64,000 nt of DNA from an uncultured Myxococcales bacterium (GTDB lineage: Bacteria > Myxococcota_A > Polyangia > Polyangiales > Polyangiaceae): positions 1 through 64,000 of the forward strand of contig CALFEQ010000137.1 in assembly GCA_937949945.1 (NCBI GenBank), read 5' to 3'. The translations under genes were made by a program, and so were the position numbers. Position 1 is the first letter of the stretch. Each line of letters opens with the position of its first letter. Below the pieces are notes generated by a model. That model did not search any database. It was not told where the DNA came from and saw only the letters and a program-made list of their open reading frames with translations. This document shows positions 34,479 through 43,229 of the stretch, piece by piece.

Positions 34479-35518
34479 TGCTCGAAGACGAGGTGTTCAA
34501 TGTCGCGAGCCGGTTCCTTCGCAAGATCCGGCGCGGCGCGAACAGCGAGATCTCCGCCATCTGCCCCTTCCACCGGAAGGCGGACGGCTCGGAAGAAAAG
34601 CACCCGTCCTTCACGATGAACCTGTCGAAGGGCGTCTACTACTGCCACACGTGCCACGAGCGCGGGAACATGCGCACGTTCCTCAAGAACATGGGGGTCG
34701 GGCTCACGGTCCTGCACAGCCAGTACGCGCCGCTGCTCGAAGCGCTCCAGAAGAACCACGTCGCGCCGACGTTCAACCCGACGCAGGCGCGGCACATCGT
34801 CACCGAGACGCCCCTCCCGGAGGCCATCCTCGGCCTGTTCGAGAAGTGCCCTCTGCCGATGGTCGACCCGGACTACCGTCTCAACGAAGACGATCCCGTC
34901 TACGACGAAGCACTCCTCCAGAAGTACGACATCGGGTTCGACGAGGTCCACGGGCGTATCACGTTTCCGCTCCGCGATCTCGCCGGCAACCTCATGGGCA
35001 TCAGCGGGCGCGCCTGCGATCCAAGCGTGCGGCCCCGATACAAGGTCTACGACACCGAGTACACGGCGTTCGGCATGCCGGCTCGGGCGCAGACGAAGAA
35101 GAGCTCCATTCTCTGGAACGCGCACAATGTGTATCCGCACGTCTATCGCGGCTCATCGAAGGAGCGCGTGGTCCTCGTCGAGGGCTTCAAGGCATGCCTC
35201 TGGCTTCTCCAGGCGGGTATCCCCAACGTCGTGGCCCTCGCGGGCTCGAGCCTCTCGGAGTACCACATCTGGATTCTCGAGCGGATGGGCGCGCAGGTGC
35301 TCCTGATGTTCGACAACGACTTGGCTGGCCAGTCCGGTCTCTTGAAAACCGCGCCTCAGCTAGCGCGGTCGCTTGATGTCTTCATCGTGAACTACGAAGG
35401 GCGTCAGCCCACCAACCTGACCCAAGAAGAGGTCCGTCAATCAGTCGAGAAGAACTGCGAAGACTATTACCTCTGGGTCACTAGACAAAAGAAAGAGCGC
35501 AACCATGGCATTCGGTAA
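34478..35518 (+). CDS. DnaG-type primase
   Basis: A 346-residue primase with the CHC2-type zinc site (Cys29, His32, Cys56, Cys59: AICPFH and YYCHTCH). The TOPRIM domain is marked by VVLVEGFKACLW and then LLMFDNDLAGQSG. It lays down RNA primers on the lagging strand with the upstream helicase. It is shorter than bacterial DnaG and lacks an obvious helicase-binding C-terminal domain. Its 3' end overlaps the next gene by 14 bases. Confidence 0.85.
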   Translation: MLEDEVFNVASRFLRKIRRGANSEISAICPFHRKADGSEEKHPSFTMNLSKGVYYCHTCHERGNMRTFLKNMGVGLTVLHSQYAPLLEALQKNHVAPTFNPTQARHIVTETPLPEAILGLFEKCPLPMVDPDYRLNEDDPVYDEALLQKYDIGFDEVHGRITFPLRDLAGNLMGISGRACDPSVRPRYKVYDTEYTAFGMPARAQTKKSSILWNAHNVYPHVYRGSSKERVVLVEGFKACLWLLQAGIPNVVALAGSSLSEYHIWILERMGAQVLLMFDNDLAGQSGLLKTAPQLARSLDVFIVNYEGRQPTNLTQEEVRQSVEKNCEDYYLWVTRQKKERNHGIR

Positions 35519-36653
35519 GGACGACAAGAACCTCCAGGCGGTTGGCGGCTTCCGGCAGCAGGCACGGCAGTACCAGGCGGCGCGTCCGCGGTTCGGCACC
35601 GGCGGCGGAAAGCCGTACTTCATCGACCGCTTCCAGCCCTCGCTCGAGGACACGGACAAGATCCGCATCCTCAAGGGGCTTTACGAGGTCGAGATCGGGC
35701 AGCAGGACGGCTCGATCGTGAAGCAGACGCTCTACTACTTCCCGTACATCGAACACTTCCACGGGACGCTGAAGAAGGGCGCCATCTGCTCGGCGGGCCC
35801 GCTCGGCATGTTCAAGGGCAAGGGGCAGCCCTGCCTCGGGCACGAGATCTACTGGGCCGACAAGAATGCCGGTCGGAAGAACGGGCCGATGTCGATGACG
35901 GAGAAGAACGCCTTCACCATCATCCACTACGCGCCGTACGCCAAGGTCGAGCAGGTCGACGACCAAGGCCAGGTCAAGAAGAACGACAAGGGCGAGCCCT
36001 ACTGGAACTGGGTGCGCGTGATGCCCCACCAGCGGCACGACCCGCGGTTCCAGGGCAAGGAGATGCGGGACTTCCACATCCTCCACTGGTCGCTCGGCTT
36101 CGGGCACTTCAAAACGTTGATGGAGTACGACAAGGAGATCAGCCGGTCGTGCAAGTCCTGCGGCGGGCGCGACACGATCGTCTGCGAGGCGTGGACCTGC
36201 CGGTACTGCGGTGAGGCCCTCATCGAGCCGGCGACGACGACGCTCACGCCGAAGGAGATCGACGAGTTCACGTCGAAGAACGTCCGCTGCGCAAGCTGCG
36301 GAAACGAGGGCATGCTCCAGGAGATCATCTCCTGCACGCAGTGCGCGAATCCCGTGCGTGCGGAGATCTTCGACGTCGACATCAACGTGAAGCGCGTGAA
36401 GTCGAGCGAGGGCGGGAACATGACGAACCTCATCATCCCGTCGTGGTCGAACCCCTGCCCGATCGACCAGCGCTACGCGGAGTTCGCGAAGCCGCTGCCG
36501 CTGGACAAGATCTTCCAGCCGACGCCCTACGAGAAGCAGCAGGAGATGTGGGGCGGCGGCGGTTCTCGCATGCCAGTCACCAACTCGCAGCTCTCGCGGC
36601 CCTACGGCGGTGGCGCGCCGACGCTCGGACCGGGCGGCAAGCCCCAGTACTAG
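35505..36653 (+). CDS. Zinc-ribbon protein, possible ssDNA-binding protein
   Basis: The 382-residue product has an N-terminal beta-rich region (residues 35-130) and several Cys pairs between residues 225 and 285 (CKSCGG, CRYCGE, CASCGN, CTQC). The C-terminus is Gly/Pro-rich and flexible (GGGAPTLGPGGKPQY). The position between primase and DNA polymerase, the zinc pairs and the disordered tail are consistent with a ssDNA-binding protein, but no diagnostic motif is present and the call is an inference. It is followed by a strong terminator, so it may be a highly expressed unit end. Confidence 0.55.
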   Translation: MAFGKDDKNLQAVGGFRQQARQYQAARPRFGTGGGKPYFIDRFQPSLEDTDKIRILKGLYEVEIGQQDGSIVKQTLYYFPYIEHFHGTLKKGAICSAGPLGMFKGKGQPCLGHEIYWADKNAGRKNGPMSMTEKNAFTIIHYAPYAKVEQVDDQGQVKKNDKGEPYWNWVRVMPHQRHDPRFQGKEMRDFHILHWSLGFGHFKTLMEYDKEISRSCKSCGGRDTIVCEAWTCRYCGEALIEPATTTLTPKEIDEFTSKNVRCASCGNEGMLQEIISCTQCANPVRAEIFDVDINVKRVKSSEGGNMTNLIIPSWSNPCPIDQRYAEFAKPLPLDKIFQPTPYEKQQEMWGGGGSRMPVTNSQLSRPYGGGAPTLGPGGKPQY

Positions 36654-36661
36654 CCAAAACC

Positions 36662-36704
36662 AGAAGGGCGGTAGGGCTCATCACCCGACCGCCCTTCTTC
36701 TTTC
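36662..36704 (+). terminator. Rho-independent terminator
   Basis: AGAAGGGCGGT (36662-36672) pairs with ACCGCCCTTCT (36688-36698) around a 15-base loop, followed by TCTTTC. It lies eight bases after the stop of the zinc-ribbon gene and separates it from the polymerase unit. Confidence 0.75.
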
Positions 36705-36720
36705 ACCTGGAGTCCCGACT

Positions 36721-36810
36721 ATGTCGGACCACCTACCCACAGATATCTCAGCTCGATTCTGGGCAAAGGTCAACAAGGCTACGGGCGCGCGTCGCTCAGG
36801 AGGGGTGTAG
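36721..36810 (+). pseudogene. Truncated HNH endonuclease N-terminus, 29 aa
   Basis: A GGAG-led ATG starts a 29-residue frame: MSDHLPTDISARFWAKVNKA then TGARRSGGV and stop. RFWAKVNK followed by a Gly is the usual N-terminus of phage HNH endonucleases, which normally continue with a CWxW-type segment and a catalytic domain. Nothing of that remains: the stop comes after 29 codons and the polymerase GTG starts three bases later. It is most likely the stub of a deleted homing endonuclease. Confidence 0.55.
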
Positions 36811-36812
36811 CC

Positions 36813-38714
36813 GTGCCCTGGAACGTGAGACTACCCAAGGCCGAATACTACGCGCACGACGACCCTCGTCTAGAAGCCATCATCAACGAGGTCCTCGACC
36901 AGAAGGTCGTGGCCATCGACTCCGAAACGACAGGGCTCACCATCTGGAAGGACGTACCGCTCTTCTGGTCGCTCGCGTGGGGGGAGAACCGCCGCGTGTG
37001 CCTGCCTGCCGCTGCGCTCCCGAAGTTCACGGAGGTCTTCGATGACCCGGACAAGGACTGGGTCTACGCGAACGCGAAGTACGACAAGCACATGTTCGCG
37101 AACGTCGGCATCAACATCCGCGGTCGATCGATCGACACGCAGGTGATGCACGGCCTGCTCTACGAGGAGTCCCCGCACGGCCTCGACTTCATGGGCCAGC
37201 AGCTCTTGGGCTGGCAGTGGAAGGACATGTTCGAGGAGTGGGACAAGCGAGCCATCCCGAACGTCGGCGACTTCATCATGTGGCTCTGGCACAACGATCC
37301 GCAGAAGCTCATCGAGTACGCGTCGAACGACGCCTACGGAACGCTGCGCATCTACCACAAGCTGAAGAAGGAGCTCGAGGAGGCTCCCATCCACTCGCTC
37401 TACCCGGACCGCTACGCGACCCTCGCCGATCTGTTCTTCAAGACGGAGGTGCCGTTCACACGCGTGCTCTGGAAGTGCGAGCGCAACGGCTTCCTCATCG
37501 ACGACGAGTACCTGAAGTCGGTCGAGGTGTCGGTGAAGAAGGAGCTCGACGATGTCACCCGCGAGCTCGTGAAGGTCTGCGGGCGAATGATCAACCCCGA
37601 CAGCCCCGCCCAGATGCGGCAGTACTTCATCGACGAGCTGAAGCTGAGGCCGCTGGCGTACACGAACGGCGGCAAGAAGGGCGTCCGGGCGGCGAAGGTC
37701 GACTACGACTTTCTCAAGCACTACGAGAAGGACGTCCCGGCCGCGGGGCTCATGCTGAAGCAGCGAGACCTCTCGAAGCTCCTCAATACGTACGTCTACG
37801 GCCTGCCGAAGTGGTACGACAACCACGGCCGCATCCACTCGAAGCTGAACCAGAACGTCGCGCGCACGGGCCGTCTCTCCTCGAGCGACCCAAACCTGCA
37901 GAACATCCCGAACGCCGAGCTCGACGTCCACAAGATTCGTCGGGCCTTCATCGCGGAACGGGGCAAGAAGTTGATCTGCCGCGACTACTCCGCGCTGGAG
38001 ATGCGCCTCCTGGCCTGCGCCTCGATGGAGCAGGACATGATCAACATCTTCCTGAACGGATGGGACATCCACATGGGCAACGCGTCCATGGTCTTTGGGG
38101 TGCCCTACGAAGACCTGCAGGCGGCGAAGAAGAAGCCGAAGGACCAGCTCACCGACTACGACAAGCAGTGCTTGAAGTACCGGAACGCCATCAAGGCGAT
38201 CGGGTTCGGGCTCAATTACGGGATGAAGGAAAAGCTCCTCGCGAACACCCTCGGTTGCTCGGTCGAGGAGGCCATCGACCTGATGGAGCGGTACATGAAC
38301 CGCTACCCGGCGGTGAAGAAGTTCTACGCCGAGGCCATCGAAGAGACCCGCCGGACAGGCTACGCGTTCAGCATCCTCGGGCGCCGGCGGTTCCTCCCCG
38401 AGATCGTCGCGATGAACGAGTACGACCGCTTCCGCGCGGAGCGGCAGGCCGTCAACATGCAGATCCAGGGTTCAGCGGCTGACGCTGCGAAGATGGCCAT
38501 GATCCTCATCGACGAGGCGGACCTCGAGTCCCGCTTCGGATGCAAGATGCTCCTCCAAGTGCACGACGAGCTCATCTTCGAGTGCCCGGCGGAGACCGCA
38601 GAAGAAGCCAACGCGGAGATCGCGCAGTGGATGGAGCACCCCTTCCCCACCGATCTCGCAGTGCCCCTCACAAGCGAGGGCTCCATCGCCGACAACTGGG
38701 CCGATGCCAAGTGA
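36813..38714 (+). CDS. Family A DNA polymerase with 3'-5' exonuclease
   Basis: This 633-residue polymerase starts at a GTG preceded by AGGAGG. The exonuclease domain has AIDSETTGL (Asp36, Glu38) and an NDAYGTLRIY segment. The polymerase domain has motif A RDYSALEMRLL (Asp391), motif B RNAIKAIGFGLNYG (457-470) and motif C QVHDELIFE (His584-Asp585-Glu586). The 5' nuclease domain of Pol I is absent, as in T7-type polymerases. This is the likely replicative polymerase. It carries no intein. It follows an HNH stub and precedes small genes and an HU-like gene. Confidence 0.93.
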   Translation: MPWNVRLPKAEYYAHDDPRLEAIINEVLDQKVVAIDSETTGLTIWKDVPLFWSLAWGENRRVCLPAAALPKFTEVFDDPDKDWVYANAKYDKHMFANVGINIRGRSIDTQVMHGLLYEESPHGLDFMGQQLLGWQWKDMFEEWDKRAIPNVGDFIMWLWHNDPQKLIEYASNDAYGTLRIYHKLKKELEEAPIHSLYPDRYATLADLFFKTEVPFTRVLWKCERNGFLIDDEYLKSVEVSVKKELDDVTRELVKVCGRMINPDSPAQMRQYFIDELKLRPLAYTNGGKKGVRAAKVDYDFLKHYEKDVPAAGLMLKQRDLSKLLNTYVYGLPKWYDNHGRIHSKLNQNVARTGRLSSSDPNLQNIPNAELDVHKIRRAFIAERGKKLICRDYSALEMRLLACASMEQDMINIFLNGWDIHMGNASMVFGVPYEDLQAAKKKPKDQLTDYDKQCLKYRNAIKAIGFGLNYGMKEKLLANTLGCSVEEAIDLMERYMNRYPAVKKFYAEAIEETRRTGYAFSILGRRRFLPEIVAMNEYDRFRAERQAVNMQIQGSAADAAKMAMILIDEADLESRFGCKMLLQVHDELIFECPAETAEEANAEIAQWMEHPFPTDLAVPLTSEGSIADNWADAK

Positions 38715-38765
38715 CATCGAGTGGGTGTGCGCCAAGTGCCCTTACCAGGCTGAGACTGCGTGAAC

Positions 38766-38897
38766 ATGAACTACCCGCACTGGAACAACTTCTCGCCTAT
38801 CGAGCCGCCTACCTTCCGCCGCCGGAAGAAGCAGATCCCCGACTGGGAGGAGCTCGAGGAGGAGAAGGAGGAGATGCGGGAGCCCGGGAAGCGATGA
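38766..38897 (+). CDS. Small charged protein, 43 aa
   Basis: MNYPHWNNFSPIEPPTFRRR, then a Glu/Lys-rich stretch (ELEEEKEEMREPGKR). The stop overlaps the HU-like start (ATGA), so it is probably co-translated. No family is recognised. A 19-codon frame just upstream (38704-38763), with one CxxC, overlaps the polymerase 3' end and is not called. Confidence 0.45.
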   Translation: MNYPHWNNFSPIEPPTFRRRKKQIPDWEELEEEKEEMREPGKR

Positions 38898-39232
38898 AGC
38901 GGAAGTTCGACTTGGACGCAGCCGTCGCCAGCGAGCTCGGGCTCTCGATCGCCGAGGTGAAGGACATCACCACGGCGTTCCTCGAGCGGCTCCGGGAGCA
39001 CCTCTCCAGCCAGGAGGTGGTGCACCTCGACGGCTTCGGCCGATTCCGCGTTGTGATCTCGCCGGGCTCCGAGAAGCCCCACGAGCTCACAATGGTAGGG
39101 CGGAGCGGCAAGAAGAAGACGAAACAGCTCTACACCACGCATCGGAAAGTCCGAGTACACTTCGCGAAGGCCGAGCCCTTCAATCGCCTACTTCGGGCGA
39201 AGCTGGGGCCGGCATCGGAGAAGAAGTCATGA
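38894..39232 (+). CDS. HU/IHF-family DNA-binding protein
   Basis: The 112-residue product has the HU fold pattern: a helical N-terminus (KDITTAFLERLREHLSSQEV), then HLDGFGRFRVVISPGS, a basic arm (GRSGKKKTKQLYTTHRK) and VRVHFAKAEPFNRLL. HU dimers bend DNA and can assist replication, packaging or transcription. The basic arm is well preserved, so it should bind DNA. It overlaps both neighbours by four bases. Confidence 0.78.
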   Translation: MKRKFDLDAAVASELGLSIAEVKDITTAFLERLREHLSSQEVVHLDGFGRFRVVISPGSEKPHELTMVGRSGKKKTKQLYTTHRKVRVHFAKAEPFNRLLRAKLGPASEKKS

Positions 39233-39399
39233 GCATGGACAAATACGGCGTCGACGAGAGCGTGGATCAAGACGAGCTCGAGAAGGTCGCGAACAACGGC
39301 TGCCCCATCTGCGGGAAGCCCGTCACGAAACACGGCAACGTCCTCGTGTGCCCGGTGCACGGCAGCGAGCCGTTCGAAAAAGGAAGTCATGGCGGCTAA
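39229..39399 (+). CDS. Small zinc-ribbon protein, 56 aa
   Basis: The ATG overlaps the HU stop (ATGA). The acidic N-terminus (DESVDQDELEKVANNG) is followed by one zinc ribbon, CPICGK...CPVHG. The frame ends 11 bases inside the recombinase gene. Single zinc ribbons of this size are often adaptor or DNA-binding proteins. Its tight link to the HU-like and RecA-like genes suggests a DNA-metabolism role, not shown. Confidence 0.6.
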   Translation: MSMDKYGVDESVDQDELEKVANNGCPICGKPVTKHGNVLVCPVHGSEPFEKGSHGG

Positions 39400-40696
39400 G
39401 AAAAAAGAAGAGAAGAACGAGAAAGAAGCGGCACCGAAGGTCTTCACGCCCCTCACGCCCGCTCAGAAGAAGGCGCTCATCACCCAGAAGGTGGCGGCGA
39501 TCAACAAGTCGTTCAAGAAGACCGTCGTCGCGACAGCGGACAAGGTCCAGAACGGCTTCTTCCTCCGCCACCCGACCGGCATCATGGACCTCGACATCGA
39601 CCTGGCGGGTGGATTCCCGCCGGGCGTGTCGATGATCTCGGGAGCGGACGGCGTGGGTAAGAGCCACCTCGTATACCGCACGATGGCGATGCACCAGCGC
39701 ATCTACGGCGAGCGCTCGGCGATCGCGCTCGCGGCGGTCGAGAGCCCGATCGACCACTTCTTCATGCGAAAGCTCGGCGTCATCATCGCCGTGCCCGACA
39801 GCGCGATCGAGGAACGGAACGACTGGCGGCGCCAGCACGGCTTGCCGGCGTTCACGAAGGACGAGGTGAAGGAGCTGAAGCGCCAAGTCGGCACGTTCCT
39901 CGACATCTCCGGCGCGGACATGGAGGACACGCTGATGATCATCCAGAGCCTCCTCGAGGACGACAGGTTCCGCCACCCTGACAACCAGTTCGGCATCATC
40001 GCCGTCGACTCGCTGAATGCCCTCATCCCGAAGGCGTGGGCGCAGGTCGACCTCGACGAGGAGCAGCGGCGCGGCGCGCACGCGATCGCCATCCAGCGCT
40101 TCTTCGCGCAGACGTACCCGGTGTGGACGGCGCTCGACAAGCCGCCGCTCTACACGAGCCTGCTCTTCACCCAGCAGGTGCGCGCGAACAGCGCCAAGGG
40201 CACCGCCCCGAAGCACATCGCCCAGTACCTGCCCGACGCCACGCCGGCGATGGGCTCGTACGCCGCTCGCCACGGCAAGCTCATCGACATCCACCTCTAC
40301 ACGGGTGGCAAGATGAAAGAGAAGCTCTCCGAGGAGGAGCGGAAGGGGCGCACGGCGAAGGCCGAGATAACCCAGAAGGTCCTCGGCTGGGAGATCACGA
40401 AAGGCAAGGCTGGGACCCACGAGGGCATCACCGGCGAGGTCGTCTTCGACTTCGACCAGGAGGACTACATTGATCTCCAGCGGACCATCCTCGTCAGCGG
40501 GATGCGCCACGGCGTGCTGCAGGAGAAGGCCGGCAAGTTCACGTTCGTCGACCCGGTGACGGGGCTCGACAGCGAGAAGATCAAGGACGTCCCTGCCGAC
40601 GAGCTCTTGAGGCAGCTCAAGGAGAACCCCGAGTTCGAGATCGAGATGCGTCTCTCCATCCTCCGCGCCGCCGGCGTGGAGTGCAGGTACATCTGA
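39389..40696 (+). CDS. RecA/UvsX-like recombinase
   Basis: The 435-residue protein has Walker A GADGVGKS (85-92), Walker B FGIIAVDSLNAL near 205, and LLFTQQVRANSAKG, matching the core of phage UvsX/RecA recombinases. A Lys-rich N-terminus and a C-terminal acidic/helical domain flank the core. It pairs homologous strands in recombination-dependent replication and repair, and fits with the helicase and nucleases encoded here. The start follows the small zinc gene; TGATG couples it to the nucleotidase gene. Confidence 0.82.
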   Translation: MAAKKKEEKNEKEAAPKVFTPLTPAQKKALITQKVAAINKSFKKTVVATADKVQNGFFLRHPTGIMDLDIDLAGGFPPGVSMISGADGVGKSHLVYRTMAMHQRIYGERSAIALAAVESPIDHFFMRKLGVIIAVPDSAIEERNDWRRQHGLPAFTKDEVKELKRQVGTFLDISGADMEDTLMIIQSLLEDDRFRHPDNQFGIIAVDSLNALIPKAWAQVDLDEEQRRGAHAIAIQRFFAQTYPVWTALDKPPLYTSLLFTQQVRANSAKGTAPKHIAQYLPDATPAMGSYAARHGKLIDIHLYTGGKMKEKLSEEERKGRTAKAEITQKVLGWEITKGKAGTHEGITGEVVFDFDQEDYIDLQRTILVSGMRHGVLQEKAGKFTFVDPVTGLDSEKIKDVPADELLRQLKENPEFEIEMRLSILRAAGVECRYI

Positions 40697-41247
40697 TGGG
40701 CCGCCGTCAGCGCGTGCTTCTCGATGTCGACGGCGTCCTCGCGGACTTCGTCACGTCGGCAGCGAAGGTCGTGGAGGCCGTCACAGGCGCGCCGCTTCCC
40801 GCGGACGCCCTCGAGGAGTGGGACATCTTCCGGTCGTACGACGAGGAGACCCGGAAGAAGATTTACAGCGCCTGCAAGGTCGAGGGCTGGTGTCTCGGCC
40901 TCGAGCCCTACGCCGGCGCCGTCGACTTCGTTCGGCACCTCGACGAGATCGCCGATGTTTACTTCGTCACCTCGCCGATGGACGGCCCGCACTGGGCCTT
41001 CGAGCGCGAGCAGTGGCTTAAGAAGCACTTCGGTACCCACCACCACAAGGTCGTCTCGACGAACGCGAAGTACCTCTGCGTCGGGGACGTCTTCGTCGAC
41101 GACCAGTTCTCCCACGTCGAGAAATGGGCGAAGTCCCATCGTCACGGCGTCGGCGTCCTCTGGACGCAGCCCTACAACCTCAAGGATGAGTGGGACTACC
41201 GCGCGACGACGTACAACCACATCATCGAGTACGTCTGTAAGGGATAA
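40696..41247 (+). CDS. 5'(3')-deoxyribonucleotidase (HAD family)
   Basis: The first 12 residues include VLLDVDGVLADF, the HAD nucleophile motif of NT5C-type phosphatases, followed by a helical cap, YFVTSPMDGPHW (motif II) and LCVGDVFVDDQF (the metal-binding acidic motif). It hydrolyses deoxyribonucleoside monophosphates and could recycle or deplete dNMPs. The 183-residue start is at MGRRQRVLLD, coupled to the recombinase stop. Confidence 0.75.
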   Translation: MGRRQRVLLDVDGVLADFVTSAAKVVEAVTGAPLPADALEEWDIFRSYDEETRKKIYSACKVEGWCLGLEPYAGAVDFVRHLDEIADVYFVTSPMDGPHWAFEREQWLKKHFGTHHHKVVSTNAKYLCVGDVFVDDQFSHVEKWAKSHRHGVGVLWTQPYNLKDEWDYRATTYNHIIEYVCKG

Positions 41248-41255
41248 GGGAGTCG

Positions 41256-41756
41256 GTGAAGACCGTACGCATCGTCCCCGAGGTGGACGAGAGCGGCGAC
41301 ATCTTCCTCCATGTGTACGGGGACAACACGGTCGACCGTGTTGGCCCTCTACGCGAAGGAGAGGAGCTGCTCGCCATTCTCGAAGCGGAGAAGCCGAAGG
41401 GTGGTTCGCCGCCGTCGAAGGCCATGAAGCGTCTGTCGCAGAAACAAGAGCGACGGAACGCGGAGATGCTCGGCGGGCGCACCCAGCCCATGTCTGGGGC
41501 GAGCGCGCGAGCGAAAGGCGACTATCGGGTGTTCGGGAAGTGGCGCGGGGAGTCGAAGTTCACCTTCGCCGCGTCGTACTCCTTGACGCTCGAGACGCTC
41601 CACAAGATCAATGCTGCGTGCAGGCACGGGGAGAAGCCCGTGTTGAACATCGACTTCAAGAACAAGGAGACCGGCAAGACCCGCGGGAGCTACGTGGTGC
41701 TCGATGAGTCGGACTTCGAGGAGCTGGTGAAGAATGGCGCTGCTGACAATCAATGA
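41256..41756 (+). CDS. PD-(D/E)XK nuclease, possibly resolvase-like
   Basis: The 166-residue frame starts at a GTG with AAGGGAG upstream. Its middle reads SGASARAKGDYRVFGKWRGE then SKFTFAASYSLTLETLHKI, matching the Asp, Glu-x-Lys layout of PD-(D/E)XK nucleases such as Holliday-junction-resolvase-like phage enzymes. A Lys-rich N-terminal part (KAMKRLSQKQERRNAEM) may bind DNA. Exact substrate is not determinable by eye. It overlaps the Cas4-like gene by 23 bases. Confidence 0.5.
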   Translation: MKTVRIVPEVDESGDIFLHVYGDNTVDRVGPLREGEELLAILEAEKPKGGSPPSKAMKRLSQKQERRNAEMLGGRTQPMSGASARAKGDYRVFGKWRGESKFTFAASYSLTLETLHKINAACRHGEKPVLNIDFKNKETGKTRGSYVVLDESDFEELVKNGAADNQ

Positions 41757-42600
41757 CCTCCTAGCCAATCGGCCAGAAGACGCGCAGTACATCGAGCTCG
41801 CGCGCAGGCTTGGCGAGACGTACGAGGAGTTCCTCGAGGAAGAGGAGGGCGATTCGCACGAGCGCCCGCCGGGCATTCACGCGTCCGAGATCAGCGGGTG
41901 CCCGAGGAGAGCGGTCTACACGCTCACGGGGACCGAGAAGCGCGAGAAGAACGCGACCCACATGAGCATGCGGATCTGGAAGCGGCGCTTCAAGATCGGG
42001 CACAAGGTCCACGACATGTTCCAGACCGACTTCGAGCGGATGGCCAAGAAGGCTGGCTTCCACAAGATTCTCGGCAAGGACTACAAGATCTCCTTCGTCA
42101 GGGAGTTCCGCATCGACCCGACGAAGGGGATGTACTACGCGGCGAAGTGGGACATCTACAGCCACTGCGACGGGATCTTCGTCATCAGCGACGCCGCCGG
42201 GAACGATCTCATTCGCGTCGCGCTCGAGATCAAGACGATGTCGCCCGACGAGTTCGAGAAAACGAACAAGCCGAAGCCGGAGCACATCGAACAGGCTCAT
42301 GTGTACATGGCCTGCATCGACGTCCCCTTCGCGTGGTTTCTCTACTACAACAAGGGGAATCAGAACTACACCGACTCAAGCAACCCGAGCTTCTTCATCA
42401 CCTTCGACAAGGCGAAGTGGGAAGAGCTCGAGGCCCGCTTCGAGATGTTCCACACCCACGCAGCCCTGAAAACTCTTCCGCCGCGTGAGGAGGGCATCGT
42501 CTGCGAGTTTTGCCCGTACGCGTACACGTGCCAGCCGACGTACCTCGCGCGGAAGCAGGGCTTCCATCAACCCAACGCCCGAATGGTGAAGCAGCCATGA
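41734..42600 (+). CDS. Cas4/RecB-like PD-(D/E)XK exonuclease with Fe-S cluster
   Basis: The N-terminal HASEISGCPRRAVY (Cys56) plus a C-terminal CEFCPYAYTC trio give the four-Cys iron-sulphur pattern of Cas4-type nucleases. The catalytic site is CDGIFVISD...ALEIKTM (Asp, Glu-x-Lys) at about 142-167. The 288-residue length fits phage Cas4-like exonucleases used for end resection in recombination. No other Cas gene or CRISPR array is present, so a spacer-acquisition role is not indicated. Confidence 0.75.
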   Translation: MALLTINDLLANRPEDAQYIELARRLGETYEEFLEEEEGDSHERPPGIHASEISGCPRRAVYTLTGTEKREKNATHMSMRIWKRRFKIGHKVHDMFQTDFERMAKKAGFHKILGKDYKISFVREFRIDPTKGMYYAAKWDIYSHCDGIFVISDAAGNDLIRVALEIKTMSPDEFEKTNKPKPEHIEQAHVYMACIDVPFAWFLYYNKGNQNYTDSSNPSFFITFDKAKWEELEARFEMFHTHAALKTLPPREEGIVCEFCPYAYTCQPTYLARKQGFHQPNARMVKQP

Positions 42601-43229
42601 GCGAAGGAAAGAACCTCAGGCTGCCCCGAACCCTCCCACTGGGGCCGGGACAGTCGGTTGCGCAGACCGTGATCCAGAAGTGGGACACGATCGACGACCA
42701 GATCGAGGACATGCACCTGAAGGGGTTCGTCTCCCGCGATGCCCCTCCGTTTGCCTGTCCCGAGATCACCGCGGACATGCTCACAACGCCCGACTCGAAG
42801 AGCTACACCGAGACCTACGCGCACCTCAACGCGTGGTTCGGCTACGTCTCCGAGATCTACGCGCAGGTGCAGGCGTGCGTCTTGCAATACAAGAACATGC
42901 GCGACATCCTCGAGGCGGAGGGGCGCAGGGTCGCCCGGGCGCTCGCGGGTGACGAGGGCGGCGGGAAGAAGACGAAGGGCCTGACGAAGGAGGAGCTCAA
43001 CGATCGCCTGCTGCTCAACCCGGAGTACCAGGAGGTCCTGCTGAAGCTTCAACGCTTCCAGCAGTCCGAGCTCTTGTTCAAGGCGAAGGTCGACAGCATC
43101 GACCGAAGTCTCCGCACCATCTCCCGACAGGTCGAGATTCGACGCCTCGACCAGGAGCAGAACAGGACGAGCAGCAACATGCCAGGTCGGAACTTCACCG
43201 GAAGAGGCCGCTTCGGGCGGGACGACTGA
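42597..43229 (+). CDS. Hypothetical protein, 210 aa
   Basis: Starts MSEGKNLRLPRTLPLGPGQS in an ATGA overlap with the Cas4-like gene. The central half is helical with an aromatic cluster (YAHLNAWFGYVSEIYAQVQA); the C-terminal part is a likely coiled coil (KAKVDSIDRSLRTISRQVEI) and ends in a Gly/Arg/Asn-rich tail. Its coupling to recombination nucleases suggests a partner protein such as a mediator or annealing factor, but no motif proves it. Confidence 0.6.
   Translation: MSEGKNLRLPRTLPLGPGQSVAQTVIQKWDTIDDQIEDMHLKGFVSRDAPPFACPEITADMLTTPDSKSYTETYAHLNAWFGYVSEIYAQVQACVLQYKNMRDILEAEGRRVARALAGDEGGGKKTKGLTKEELNDRLLLNPEYQEVLLKLQRFQQSELLFKAKVDSIDRSLRTISRQVEIRRLDQEQNRTSSNMPGRNFTGRGRFGRDD

Noticed and set aside
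38704..38763. 19-codon frame with a CxxC motif after the DNA polymerase
   Set aside because: It is very short and mostly overlaps the polymerase 3' end; no ribosome site distinguishes it.
41734..42600. Cas4-like gene as a sign of a CRISPR system
   Set aside because: No Cas1, Cas2, effector or array is present, and its neighbours are recombination genes.
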